Shown in pieces: positions 15,966-24,591 of a stretch of 64,000 nt of DNA (the stretch's first letter is position 1; each line of letters opens with the position of its first letter). This DNA is from Harenicola maris (GTDB taxonomy: Bacteria > Pseudomonadota > Alphaproteobacteria > Rhodobacterales > Rhodobacteraceae), in assembly GCA_018524345.1 (NCBI GenBank), contig JADQAZ010000001.1, forward strand, positions 1,302,001-1,366,000, written 5' to 3'. Below the pieces are notes generated by a model, which saw only the letters and a program-made list of their open reading frames with translations, was not told the origin of the DNA and ran no database searches. The position numbers and the translations under genes were made by a program.

Positions 15966-16949
15966 ATGATTGCCTTTCTTCTTAAACGCACGGCCAATGC
16001 AGCCTTTGTGATGCTGGCTGTGGCGCTCTTGGCCTTTTTGATCTTTCGCTTTTTCGGCGATCCGGTCGAGATGATGGTGAATGAGCAGGCCACCTTGCAA
16101 GACCGGATCGAGCTGCGTGAGCGGCTTGGGTTGAACGACGGGTTTGTCACCCAATACACGCGGTTTGTGACCAATGCGGTGCAGGGCGATTTCGGGATTT
16201 CCTATCGCAACCAGCAGGACGTGATGGTTCTGATCAAGGAGCGGTTTCCGGCGACCTTCGAGCTGGTTCTGGTGGCGACGGTGATTTCGTTGGTCGTCGG
16301 CATCCCTGCGGGGGTGATCACGGCGGTTTACCGGGACTCGCGGCTGGCCAATATGTTGCAGCTTGGCTCGATCATCGGGGTGTCTTTGCCCAGTTTCGTG
16401 GTGGGGATCTTGCTCATCCTTGCCTTTTCGGTTTCGCTGGGTTGGCTGCCCGCCTTTGGGCGGGGCGATACGGTGGATATTGGCTGGTGGTCGACCGGAT
16501 TGCTGACGCCTTCGGGGCGTGCGGCGCTGATCCTGCCGGCGCTGTCGCTTTCGACCTTTCAGGTCACGCTGGTGATGCGGCTGGTGCGGGCCGAGATGCT
16601 GGAGACCCTGCGCGCCGATTACATCAAGTTTGCCCGCGCCCGCGGCGTGCCCAAGGCCCGCGTGCAGTGGCGTCATGCCCTGCGCAACTGTTTGATGCCA
16701 GTGATCACCCTGACGGGGATGCAGATCGGCAACCTGATTGCCTTTGCGCTGGTGACGGAGACGGTCTTTCAATGGCCGGGGATGGGGATGCTGTTCATTC
16801 AGGCGGTGACCTTTGTCGATCTGCCGGTGATGGCGGCCTATCTGCTGATTGTCTCCTTCATCTTTGTCGCGCTGAACACCCTTGTTGATATCACCTACGC
16901 CTGGGTTGATCCGCGTCTGCGCGATGACACAGCCCGCGGCAATGGTTGA
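15966..16949 (+). CDS. ABC transporter permease, DppB type
   Basis: A 327-residue inner-membrane permease with about six membrane segments; the first is FVMLAVALLAFLIFRFF. It shows the DppB/GsiC N-terminal signature (IAFLLKRTANAAF) and the EAA-type cytoplasmic loop (EMLETLRADYIKFARARGVP) that contacts the ATPases. It pairs with the following DppC-type permease. Its stop lies 13 bases before the next start. Confidence 0.93.
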   Translation: MIAFLLKRTANAAFVMLAVALLAFLIFRFFGDPVEMMVNEQATLQDRIELRERLGLNDGFVTQYTRFVTNAVQGDFGISYRNQQDVMVLIKERFPATFELVLVATVISLVVGIPAGVITAVYRDSRLANMLQLGSIIGVSLPSFVVGILLILAFSVSLGWLPAFGRGDTVDIGWWSTGLLTPSGRAALILPALSLSTFQVTLVMRLVRAEMLETLRADYIKFARARGVPKARVQWRHALRNCLMPVITLTGMQIGNLIAFALVTETVFQWPGMGMLFIQAVTFVDLPVMAAYLLIVSFIFVALNTLVDITYAWVDPRLRDDTARGNG

Positions 16950-16962
16950 ACCGGAGAGCCCC

Positions 16963-17898
16963 ATGGACAAGACAGTTACCCCCCGCCCTTCCCGCCTGCA
17001 GCGGCTTCGCGAGAGCGATCTGTGGTATTCCTTTTGCGCCCATCCCTCGGCGATTTTTGCGGCGGTTTTGCTGGGTCTGGTGGCGTTGACGGCGCTGCTT
17101 GCGCCCCTGATCACGCCGCAGAACCCCTATGACCTTGCGGCGCTGGAGCTGTGGAATTCCGAGATCCCGCCGCTGTGGGAAGATGGCGGTCAGTGGCCCT
17201 ATTTGCTGGGCACGGATACGCAGGGGCGCGATATTCTGTCGGCGGTGCTGTATGGCTCGCGGATTTCGCTGATTATCGGCTTTGCCTCTGTGATCCTTGC
17301 GCTGGTGGTTGGCCTCGCGCTGGGCCTGATTGCGGGGTATTTCGGCGGCTGGGTCGATAATGTGATCATGCGGGTGGGCGATGTTTTGCTGTCGATGCCC
17401 TTTATCCTGATTGCGATTTTGATCACGGCCATTGCCAGTGCCTCCCTGCCGACGGGGCTTAAGGATGTATTGGCGGCGCCGATCCTGATCCTTGCCATCG
17501 CGGTGCCCTCTTGGGTGCAATATGCGCGCACGGTGCGGGCCTCTGCCATGGTGGAGGCGAAGAAGGAATATGTGCAGGCGGCCAAGCTGATCCGGGTGAA
17601 GGCTTGGCGGGTGATGTTGCATCATATCCTGCCGAACTGCCTGACGCCGATTATGGTGGCCGCGACGTTGAATTTTGGTCTGGCGATCCTGTCGGAGGCG
17701 ACGCTGTCCTTCCTTGGTGTGGGGATGCCGCCGGACCAACCCTCGCTTGGCACGCTGATCCGGATCGGCAACCAGTATCTGTTTTCGGGCCTGTGGTGGA
17801 TCGTTGTGTTCCCCTCGGTTCAGCTCTGCCTGATTGTTCTGTCGGTCAATATGATCGGCGACTGGCTGCGCGATGCGCTTAACCCCAAACTGCGGTGA
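16963..17898 (+). CDS. ABC transporter permease, DppC type
   Basis: A 311-residue permease. I chose the ATG at 16963 (MDKTVTPRPSRLQRL) because GGAGAG lies 5 bases upstream; two earlier in-frame ATGs overlap the previous gene. DppC features are an N-terminal membrane segment, the periplasmic loop with LLGTDTQGRDILSAVLYGSR, and the EAA loop (VEAKKEYVQAAKLIRVKAWRVMLHHILPN). It ends in the usual DALNPKLR. Together with the preceding DppB-type protein it would form the transmembrane channel. Confidence 0.93.
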   Translation: MDKTVTPRPSRLQRLRESDLWYSFCAHPSAIFAAVLLGLVALTALLAPLITPQNPYDLAALELWNSEIPPLWEDGGQWPYLLGTDTQGRDILSAVLYGSRISLIIGFASVILALVVGLALGLIAGYFGGWVDNVIMRVGDVLLSMPFILIAILITAIASASLPTGLKDVLAAPILILAIAVPSWVQYARTVRASAMVEAKKEYVQAAKLIRVKAWRVMLHHILPNCLTPIMVAATLNFGLAILSEATLSFLGVGMPPDQPSLGTLIRIGNQYLFSGLWWIVVFPSVQLCLIVLSVNMIGDWLRDALNPKLR

Positions 17899-17903
17899 TA
17901 CTC

Positions 17904-19085
17904 ATGACTTCCAAGACCCTTAAGAACCTGCGCCCCATGGGCGGTGCATTGACCGACATGCATATCGCCCATGGTGTGTTTGTTGCCGAGGCGCCGCAGG
18001 GCGCGGAGGTGGTGGATTGCGGCGGGCGGATTGTGATCCCCGGGATGGTCGAGGCGCATACCCATCTGGACAAGTCCCTGCTGGGCCTGCCGTGGTATCG
18101 CAACGAGGTGGGGCCGCGTCTGATCGACAAGATCGATAACGAGCGCGAGGTGAAGGTCTCGCTCGGCCTTGATCCGCAGGTGCAAAGCGAGCGTCACGCG
18201 ATCCTCGCCATGTCCCATGGCTGCACCCATATCCGCAGCCATGTGGATGTGGACACGCATCACGGGCTGGCGGGGATCGAGGGGGTTATGGCCACGCGGG
18301 AGAAATTGGCGGGCATGGTGGATATCGAGATTGTCGCCTTTCCCCAGTCCGGCCTGATGACGCGGCCGGGGACGGCGGAGTTGATGGATGAGGCCCTTGC
18401 CCTTGGGGCGGACCTTGTGGGCGGGATTGATCCCTGCGGGATGGAGCATGACCCCAAGGGGCATTTGGATACGGTGTTTGCGCTGGCGGAAAAGCACGGC
18501 AAGCCGGTGGATATTCATTTGCATGAGCGCGATGCGCTTGGCTGGTTTTCGATGGAGGAGATCATTGATCGCACTGTCGCCCTTGGGATGCAGGGGAAAG
18601 TGTCGATTTCCCATGCCTTTTGCCTTGGGGCGGTGGATCGCGCCTATGTGGCGGGGTTGCAGGAGAAGCTGGCGGAGAACCGGATCCATATTCTGACCAC
18701 GGCCCCCTCCTCGGCCCCTGTGCCTTTGGTGAAGGAGCTGAAGGCGCTGGGCATTTTGACCGGGGCGGGCTGTGACGGCATCCGCGATACCTGGGGGCCT
18801 TTTGGCAATTCGGACATGTTGGAGAAGGCGAAGGTGATCGCCATGCGCAACAATCTGCGGCGCGATGACGAGGTCGAACTGGCGCTGGATATCTGCACCT
18901 ATGGCGGGGCGGCGGTGATGGGGGTGGAGGGTTACGGCCTGACGCCCGGCTGCCGCGCCGATTGCGTTTTGGTGGAGGGCGAGACCTTGGCCGAGGCGGT
19001 TGTCACACATGCGCCGCGTTGGCTGGCGCTGAAGGGCGGCTCGGTGATTGCGCGGGACGGTGCCTGCGTGATCGAGGCCCCGTGA
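17904..19085 (+). CDS. Cytosine deaminase-like amidohydrolase
   Basis: A 393-residue amidohydrolase of the CodA/AtzC type. Metal and catalytic motifs are in order: H52-x-H54 (EAHTHLDKS), HIRSHVDVD, DIHLHERD (His and a Glu like the catalytic CodA Glu), ISHAF, and GCDGIRDTWGPFG with the last Asp. The family hydrolyses C-N bonds in cytosine, isocytosine and s-triazines. The exact substrate is unknown. An in-frame GTG at 17895 overlaps the permease stop and could be the start. It is translationally linked to the next gene (1-base overlap). Confidence 0.87.
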   Translation: MTSKTLKNLRPMGGALTDMHIAHGVFVAEAPQGAEVVDCGGRIVIPGMVEAHTHLDKSLLGLPWYRNEVGPRLIDKIDNEREVKVSLGLDPQVQSERHAILAMSHGCTHIRSHVDVDTHHGLAGIEGVMATREKLAGMVDIEIVAFPQSGLMTRPGTAELMDEALALGADLVGGIDPCGMEHDPKGHLDTVFALAEKHGKPVDIHLHERDALGWFSMEEIIDRTVALGMQGKVSISHAFCLGAVDRAYVAGLQEKLAENRIHILTTAPSSAPVPLVKELKALGILTGAGCDGIRDTWGPFGNSDMLEKAKVIAMRNNLRRDDEVELALDICTYGGAAVMGVEGYGLTPGCRADCVLVEGETLAEAVVTHAPRWLALKGGSVIARDGACVIEAP

Positions 19086-20521
19086 TGGCGGATCGCACGC
19101 TTCTTTCGGCCCGCTGGGTGATTGGCCACGCGGGCGGGCGCCATGTTGTGCATGAGCACGGCGTGGTTGTGATCGAGGGCAGCGAGGTGCTGTTCGTTGG
19201 CGCGGTGTTCGAGGGCGAGGTGGCGCGGCGGGTGGACTATGGCGAGGCGGTGATCTGCCCCGGGTTTATCGACCTTGATGCCCTGTCGGACCTCGACACC
19301 ACGATCCTTGGGTATGACAACGGGCCGGCGTGGAAGAAGGGCCGTGTCTGGCCCGAGAGCTACATCGCCCGCGGGCCATACGAGATGTATGGGCCGGAGG
19401 AGTTGGCCTTTCAAAAGCGCCATGCCTTTGCGCAGTTGATCCGGGGTGGGATCACCACCGCGCTGCCTATTGCCTCGCTGTTTTACCGCGAATGGGGGGA
19501 GACCGTTGCCGAGTTCGAGGCCGCCGCCGATGCGGCGGAGGCGCTGGGCCTGCGGGCCTATCTTGGCCCAGCCTATCGCAGCGGCGGTCAGGTGACGGAT
19601 GAGGCCGGAAATATCCGCGCGGTCTTTGACGAGGCGCGGGGATTGGCGGGCTTGGCGCAGGCGGCGGATTTTGCGGCGCGGATCGAGGGGCGCGCGGGCG
19701 GGCGGCTTCGCGCCATGTTCGCGCCCGACCGGATCGAGACCTGCACCGAGGCGCTGCTGACCCGCAGCGCCGCCATCGCGGCCGAGATGGGCGCGCCGCT
19801 GCGGCAGCATTGCAGCCAGTCGCCCGTTGAGCTTCGCCTTGTGCGGGAGCAGCATGGCTGTGCGCCGATTGAGTGGTTGCAGCGGATTGGCGTATTGGGC
19901 GCGAACTGGCTCCTGCCGCACGGCACGCAGGCCAGCGAGGCGGAGTTTGACCTGATCGCAGGGGCCGGGGCGACGCTGGTGCATTGTCCGCTGGTCTCCG
20001 CCCGCCATGGCGGGATGCTGCGCAGCTTTCCCAAGGCGCGGGCCAAGGGGATCAACATTGGCCTCGGCACCGACACCCACCCCGCCGATATGATCCTGAA
20101 CATGCAGGTCGGGATGATGACCGCGCGGCTGGCCGAGGGGATGGAGGCGATCCGCTCCGAGGATATGTTTGACGCCGCCACCCTTGGCGGGGCGCGGGCG
20201 CTGGGGCGCAGCGATCTGGGCCGTCTGGCCCCCGGGGCCAAGGCCGATATCGCGGTGATTGATCTGCGCGGGAGCCTGCAGACGCCCGATCCGGTGCAGA
20301 CGCTGATGACAGGATGCTCTGGCCGTGACACCCGCGATGTCTGGATCGACGGGCGGCGGGTGATGACGGACGGGGTGATCCCGGGCGTTGACGAAGCCGC
20401 CGATGCCATCCGCGCCCAAAAGCAATTTGACGGGCTGATCGCCCAGTATCCGAACCGCACCGCGGGCCATCCGCCGGTGTCCGAGATTTTCACCCCCAGC
20501 TATGAGAGGGCCGCGCCATGA
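19085..20521 (+). CDS. Divergent amidohydrolase lacking the HxH metal motif
   Basis: A 478-residue protein of the TRZ/ATZ-like amidohydrolase superfamily. Later motifs fit the family: LRQHCSQSPVEL, LLPHGTQAS, VHCPLVSARHGGMLRSF and GLGTDTHPADMIL, then the C-terminal composite domain (LGRLAPGAKADIAVIDL). At the usual HxH position (GFIDTHxH in relatives) it reads GFIDLDALSDLD, so both histidines are replaced. It may bind a metal differently or have lost it. It overlaps its neighbours by 1 and 4 bases, so it is part of the operon. Confidence 0.8.
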   Translation: MADRTLLSARWVIGHAGGRHVVHEHGVVVIEGSEVLFVGAVFEGEVARRVDYGEAVICPGFIDLDALSDLDTTILGYDNGPAWKKGRVWPESYIARGPYEMYGPEELAFQKRHAFAQLIRGGITTALPIASLFYREWGETVAEFEAAADAAEALGLRAYLGPAYRSGGQVTDEAGNIRAVFDEARGLAGLAQAADFAARIEGRAGGRLRAMFAPDRIETCTEALLTRSAAIAAEMGAPLRQHCSQSPVELRLVREQHGCAPIEWLQRIGVLGANWLLPHGTQASEAEFDLIAGAGATLVHCPLVSARHGGMLRSFPKARAKGINIGLGTDTHPADMILNMQVGMMTARLAEGMEAIRSEDMFDAATLGGARALGRSDLGRLAPGAKADIAVIDLRGSLQTPDPVQTLMTGCSGRDTRDVWIDGRRVMTDGVIPGVDEAADAIRAQKQFDGLIAQYPNRTAGHPPVSEIFTPSYERAAP

Positions 20522-21525
20522 GTGATATTGTGCTTGATGTGCAGAACCTGCGTGTCGAATTTCCCACCCGAAAGGGCGTGTTGACCGCCGTTGATGATAT
20601 TTCCCTGCAAATCCGGCGGGGGGAGATCCTTGGCATGGTGGGGGAATCCGGGGCGGGAAAATCCATGACCGGCATGTCGATCCTTGGGTTGTTGGAGCCG
20701 CCCGGGCGGATTGCGGCGGGGACCATTCACCTGTCGGGCGACCGGATTGATGATCTGGATGACCGCGCCATGCAGGCGGTGCGCGGGCGGCGGATCGGGG
20801 CGATTTTTCAGGATCCTTTGACCTCCCTCAACCCGTTGTTTCGGGTCGGGGATCAGCTGGTGGAGACGATCCGCCTGCATACGGACCTTGATAAGGCCGC
20901 GGCGCGGGAGCGGGCCAAGGACCTGATGCGCGAGGTCGGCATTCCGGCGGTGGAGGAGCGGATTGACAGCTATCCGCACCAGTTCTCTGGCGGGATGCGG
21001 CAGCGGATCGTGATTGCCTTGGCCCTTTGTGCCGAGCCGGAGTTGATTGTGGCCGATGAGCCGACCACCGCCCTTGATGTGTCGATACAGGCGCAGATCA
21101 CCGCCCTGCTGAAGCGGCTGTGCCGCGAGCGGGGCACGGCGGTGATGCTGGTGACCCATGACATGGGGGTGATTGCGGAGACAGCCGACCGGGTGGCGGT
21201 GATGTATGCCGGGCGGCTGGCCGAGATCGGCAGTGTCGATGACCTCGTGCGGCGGCCGCGCCATCCCTATACCACGGGCCTGATGGGTTCGATCCCCTCG
21301 CTGCGCAAGGATGTGGAGGAGTTGCAGATGATCCCCGGCTCTATGCCGCGGCTCAATGCCATTCCGGCGGGCTGTGCCTTTAACCCGCGCTGCGCCCATG
21401 CGGGGCCGCGGTGCCGCGCCGATGTGCCGAGGATCGCGCGCGAGGAAACCACAGGTGCGGCCTGTTGGCTGGCCCAGACCGGCAGCGTGGATACCGCCCC
21501 GTTGACACAAGGAGAAATCGCATGA
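20518..21525 (+). CDS. ABC transporter ATPase, DppD type
   Basis: A 335-residue ATPase. Walker A GESGAGKS, Q-loop FQDPLTSLNP, signature FSGGMRQR, Walker B LIVADEPTTALD and switch His in VTHDMG are all intact. The C-terminal oligopeptide/dipeptide extension includes the Cys-containing segment GCAFNPRCAHAGPRC, which in relatives can hold an Fe-S cluster. It overlaps the previous gene by 4 bases (ATGA) and the next by 4. Confidence 0.94.
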   Translation: MSDIVLDVQNLRVEFPTRKGVLTAVDDISLQIRRGEILGMVGESGAGKSMTGMSILGLLEPPGRIAAGTIHLSGDRIDDLDDRAMQAVRGRRIGAIFQDPLTSLNPLFRVGDQLVETIRLHTDLDKAAARERAKDLMREVGIPAVEERIDSYPHQFSGGMRQRIVIALALCAEPELIVADEPTTALDVSIQAQITALLKRLCRERGTAVMLVTHDMGVIAETADRVAVMYAGRLAEIGSVDDLVRRPRHPYTTGLMGSIPSLRKDVEELQMIPGSMPRLNAIPAGCAFNPRCAHAGPRCRADVPRIAREETTGAACWLAQTGSVDTAPLTQGEIA

Positions 21526-22493
21526 GCCTGCGTTCCAATGCCATCCTCGAAGTTGACGCTCTGGAGCGGCGGTTTGATGTCTCTGCCCCATGGTTGAACC
21601 GGTTGATCGAGGGCAAGCCGCGCAAGACCCTGCGGGCGGTGGATGGGGTCGATTTCGTGATCCAGCGGGGGCAGACCCTTGCCCTTGTGGGCGAGTCCGG
21701 TTGCGGCAAGAGCACCATTGCCAAGCTGGTGACCGGCCTGCATGCGCCATCGGGGGGCAATATCAAGTTCCACGGTGATCGCGACCGGTTGCAGATGATC
21801 TTTCAGGACCCTTTTGCCAGCCTGAACCCGCGCTGGCGCGTGGGCCGGATCATTGCCGAGCCGCTGCGCACGCTCAAGCCCGACACGCCCGAGGCGGAGG
21901 TTTCGGCGCGGGTGGATGAGTTGCTGCGCACGGTGGGCCTTGCGCCCGCCGATGGGCGCAAGTTTCCCCATGAGTTTTCCGGCGGCCAGCGGCAGCGGAT
22001 TTCCATTGCCCGCGCTTTGGCCGGGGAGCCGGAGTTTCTGGTCTGCGACGAGCCGACCTCGGCCCTTGATGTGTCGGTGCAGGCGCAGGTTTTAAACCTG
22101 ATGAAGCGGCTGCAAAAGGAGATGGGCCTGACCTATCTGTTCATCAGCCATGACCTGAGCGTGGTGCGCCATATGGCCGATGTGATTGCGGTGATGTATC
22201 TGGGGCGGATCGTCGAGATCCAGCCGACGCGGGACCTCTTTGCCAATCCGCTGCATCCCTATACGCGGCTGCTGCTCGATACGATCCCCGATATCGAGGC
22301 GCCGCAGCGTGATCGCAGCCCGATGGGGGGCGAGGTCCCCTCGCCTGTCTCGCCACCTTCGGGGTGCAGTTTCCATCCCCGTTGCCCCTTGGCTTTTGAC
22401 CGCTGCAAGGCCGAGCGGCCGCAGCGCAGCCCCGATGTTCACAACCGCCGCGTCGCCTGTTTCGCGGCAGAGAAAGGACCCGCCGATGTATAA
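21522..22493 (+). CDS. ABC transporter ATPase, DppF type
   Basis: A 323-residue second ATPase of the transporter. Walker A GESGCGKS, signature FSGGQRQR, Walker B LVCDEPTSALD and ISHDLS are present, and the C-terminal Cys segment reads GCSFHPRCPLAFDRC. The ATG at 21522 overlaps the previous stop, with GGAG 8 bases upstream. With the DppD-type ATPase it would drive the two permeases. Confidence 0.94.
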   Translation: MSLRSNAILEVDALERRFDVSAPWLNRLIEGKPRKTLRAVDGVDFVIQRGQTLALVGESGCGKSTIAKLVTGLHAPSGGNIKFHGDRDRLQMIFQDPFASLNPRWRVGRIIAEPLRTLKPDTPEAEVSARVDELLRTVGLAPADGRKFPHEFSGGQRQRISIARALAGEPEFLVCDEPTSALDVSVQAQVLNLMKRLQKEMGLTYLFISHDLSVVRHMADVIAVMYLGRIVEIQPTRDLFANPLHPYTRLLLDTIPDIEAPQRDRSPMGGEVPSPVSPPSGCSFHPRCPLAFDRCKAERPQRSPDVHNRRVACFAAEKGPADV

Positions 22494-22986
22494 CGAAACC
22501 TTCCTGCGCCGCGCCATTGCGATCTCTGCCGAGGCGATCACCACCCCGGGGACCGAGCCTTTTGGTGCGGTGATTGTGAAAGAGGGCAAGATTGTTGGCG
22601 AGGGGATCAACCGGTCGGTGATGAACCATGATCCGACATCGCATGGGGAGACCGAGGCGATCCGCGATGCCTGCCGCAATCTGGGCACGGTCGATCTGCG
22701 GGGCTGCGCATTGTATTCCAGTTGCGAGCCCTGTGCGCTTTGTGTGGCGGCGATGAATATCGCGGGGATTACGACCCTGTATTATGCCGCCGATATGGCG
22801 CAGGCGGGGGGCGCGATTGCGGACCTGCCGGAGGCGGCGCGGTTTCCGGTGGATGTGGAGCGGCTGACCCACGAATGCGGCCATGCGGTGGAGGCGCGTT
22901 TGATGCCGGCGGAGCAGCATCTGGACGGGGAAGCGGTGCAGATTTTGCAGGACTGGGCCGATTATGCGCGGGCCAAGGTGGGGTGA
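22486..22986 (+). CDS. Nucleobase/nucleoside deaminase
   Basis: A 166-residue zinc deaminase of the cytidine/guanine deaminase superfamily. Catalytic residues are visible: H53-G-E55 (SHGETEAI) and C83/C86 in SCEPCALC. The size and PCxxC spacing resemble guanine deaminase and tRNA/nucleobase deaminases. The ATG at 22486 overlaps the ATPase gene by 8 bases. In context it probably deaminates the imported heterocycle or an intermediate. Guanine deaminase is the leading alternative name. Confidence 0.85.
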   Translation: MYNETFLRRAIAISAEAITTPGTEPFGAVIVKEGKIVGEGINRSVMNHDPTSHGETEAIRDACRNLGTVDLRGCALYSSCEPCALCVAAMNIAGITTLYYAADMAQAGGAIADLPEAARFPVDVERLTHECGHAVEARLMPAEQHLDGEAVQILQDWADYARAKVG

Positions 22987-23630
22987 TGCGCCTGCTCTAC
23001 CTGAACCCCAATTCGACCGAGGCGATGACCGAAAGCATGACCTGCGTTGCGCGGGAGGCCTTTGGGGATGCGGAGGTTTTGGGCTGGACCAATGCGGATG
23101 GGCCGCCCGCCATTCAGGGGCCGGAAGATGGCGCGGTGGCGGTGGAGGGGCTGCTGGCTCTGTTGCCGGAGGCGCGGGCCTCGGCGGTGGATGCCATTGT
23201 CATCGGCTGTTTTGACGATACGGGGCTGGAGGCCCTGCGGGGCGCCGCCCATTGCCCTGTGATCGGGATCGGTCAGGCGGCCATGTCCCTTGCCGCGCTG
23301 CGTAGCGGGCACTTTGCGATTGTGACCACCTTGGAGGTTTCCGTGCCGGTGATTGCGGCGAATGCCCAGGCCTATGGTCATGGGCGGGCCTGCACAGGGG
23401 TGCTGGCCTCTGGCCTGCCGGTGCTGGAGGTGGAGCGCGGCGGGCGGGTTGTTGAGGCGCGGCTGGCGGGCTGTATTGCCGAGGCCGAGACCCGCGGCGC
23501 GGGGGCGGTTGTGCTGGGCTGTGCGGGCATGTCGGGGTTGCGGGCCGGGCTTGCGGCGCGGGCGCGGGTACCTTTGATTGACGGGGTTGTGGCCTCGGCC
23601 TTTATGGCGCGGGCTTTGGCCTGTTCTTGA
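22986..23630 (+). CDS. Asp/Glu/hydantoin racemase family protein
   Basis: A 214-residue member of the hydantoin racemase branch. It opens with the hallmark LLYLNPNSTEAMTESM and carries two putative catalytic Cys: IGCFDDTGL near residue 75 and LGCAGMSGL near 180. Relatives racemise 5-substituted hydantoins or allantoin, or isomerise maleate-type acids. It shares one base with the deaminase stop and ends the operon. Its presence with two amidohydrolases points to hydantoin- or purine-derived chemistry. Confidence 0.85.
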   Translation: MRLLYLNPNSTEAMTESMTCVAREAFGDAEVLGWTNADGPPAIQGPEDGAVAVEGLLALLPEARASAVDAIVIGCFDDTGLEALRGAAHCPVIGIGQAAMSLAALRSGHFAIVTTLEVSVPVIAANAQAYGHGRACTGVLASGLPVLEVERGGRVVEARLAGCIAEAETRGAGAVVLGCAGMSGLRAGLAARARVPLIDGVVASAFMARALACS

Positions 23631-23785
23631 CGGCGGATGCAGGGCTGCGCCCTGCCCTGTTGGGGTTCCTTCCCCTTGGCTTTGGCCCCTGTGATGCGGG
23701 GGGCAGAGGATTTCGCGATATTTTTCCCCCTTATTGCGCCGCGCCTTTGGGCCATACCGGAGGCGTAACAAGTGGGAGAGTGACT

Positions 23786-24520
23786 ATGAAAAAAGAAATT
23801 GCAGAAGCTTTTGGCACCTTTGTGCTGGTGTTTTTCGGCGTTGGATCGGCGGTGCTTGCGGGCGGCGGGATCGGGGCGGCGGATTCCATTTCGATCACGG
23901 GGATCAGCCTTGCTTTCGGGATCTCGGTTGTGGCCATGGCCTATTCCATCGGGCAGGTTTCGGGGGCGCATCTGAACCCTGCGGTCTCGCTCGGCGCTAT
24001 GGTGGCGGGGCGGATCGACCGGCAGACCTTTGTCCGCTATTCCGTGGCGCAGACGATTGGCGCGGTTCTGGCGGCCTTTTCCGTCATGGTGATCGCCAAG
24101 AGCAGCGGCGGCGGGTTTGACATTTCGGCCAATGGCCTTGGGCAGAACGGCTATGGCGCGGGCTATGGCGGGGAGTTCACCTTTATTGGCGCCTTCCTGT
24201 TCGAGGTGATCGCGACCATGGTTTTTGTTGTGGTGATCCTTGGGGTGACCGAGGAGAAGACCGGCAATCTGTTGCTGGCCGGTTTGGTGATTGGCCTGAC
24301 CCTGACGATGATCCACCTTGTGGGGATCACGGTGACGGGGACCTCTGTGAACCCTGCGCGGTCGATCGGGCCGGCATTGTTTGCGGGCGGGACGGCTTTG
24401 GCGCAGCTGTGGCTGTTTATCGCCGCGCCGCTGATCGGGGCCTATGCAGGCGGGATACTGCATAAGATGAAGGTGACATCGCCCGAGGACGTGAGCGATG
24501 TGGTGCCTTTGGATTCCTGA
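23786..24520 (+). CDS. aqpZ: Aquaporin Z-like water channel
   Basis: A 244-residue MIP-family channel with six membrane segments and the two half-helix motifs HLNPAVS (about residues 59-65) and SVNPARS (about 190-196). The residues resemble water-specific AqpZ rather than the glycerol facilitator. The ATG at 23786 has GGGAG upstream; earlier in-frame codons look non-coding. It sits 155 bases after the catabolic operon and has its own terminator, so it is probably a separate unit. Confidence 0.92.
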   Translation: MKKEIAEAFGTFVLVFFGVGSAVLAGGGIGAADSISITGISLAFGISVVAMAYSIGQVSGAHLNPAVSLGAMVAGRIDRQTFVRYSVAQTIGAVLAAFSVMVIAKSSGGGFDISANGLGQNGYGAGYGGEFTFIGAFLFEVIATMVFVVVILGVTEEKTGNLLLAGLVIGLTLTMIHLVGITVTGTSVNPARSIGPALFAGGTALAQLWLFIAAPLIGAYAGGILHKMKVTSPEDVSDVVPLDS

Positions 24521-24545
24521 ATTTAGGCTATAATTCAGTGCTTTG

Positions 24546-24581
24546 CGGGGCGGCCTTCATGGGGCCGCCCCGTTTTGTTTT
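24546..24581 (+). terminator. Intrinsic terminator after aqpZ
   Basis: CGGGGCGGCC (24546-24555) pairs perfectly with GGCCGCCCCG (24563-24572), followed by TTTTGTTTT. The leftward SDR gene ends 11 bases beyond, but no T-run serves that direction. Confidence 0.88.
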
Positions 24582-24591
24582 GCAAGGTTTT

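Noticed and set aside
14274-17114. 946-residue leftward open frame
   Set aside because: Opposes the well-supported binding-protein and permease genes; composition rich in His, Gln and Arg with no domain pattern, so it is an antisense shadow.
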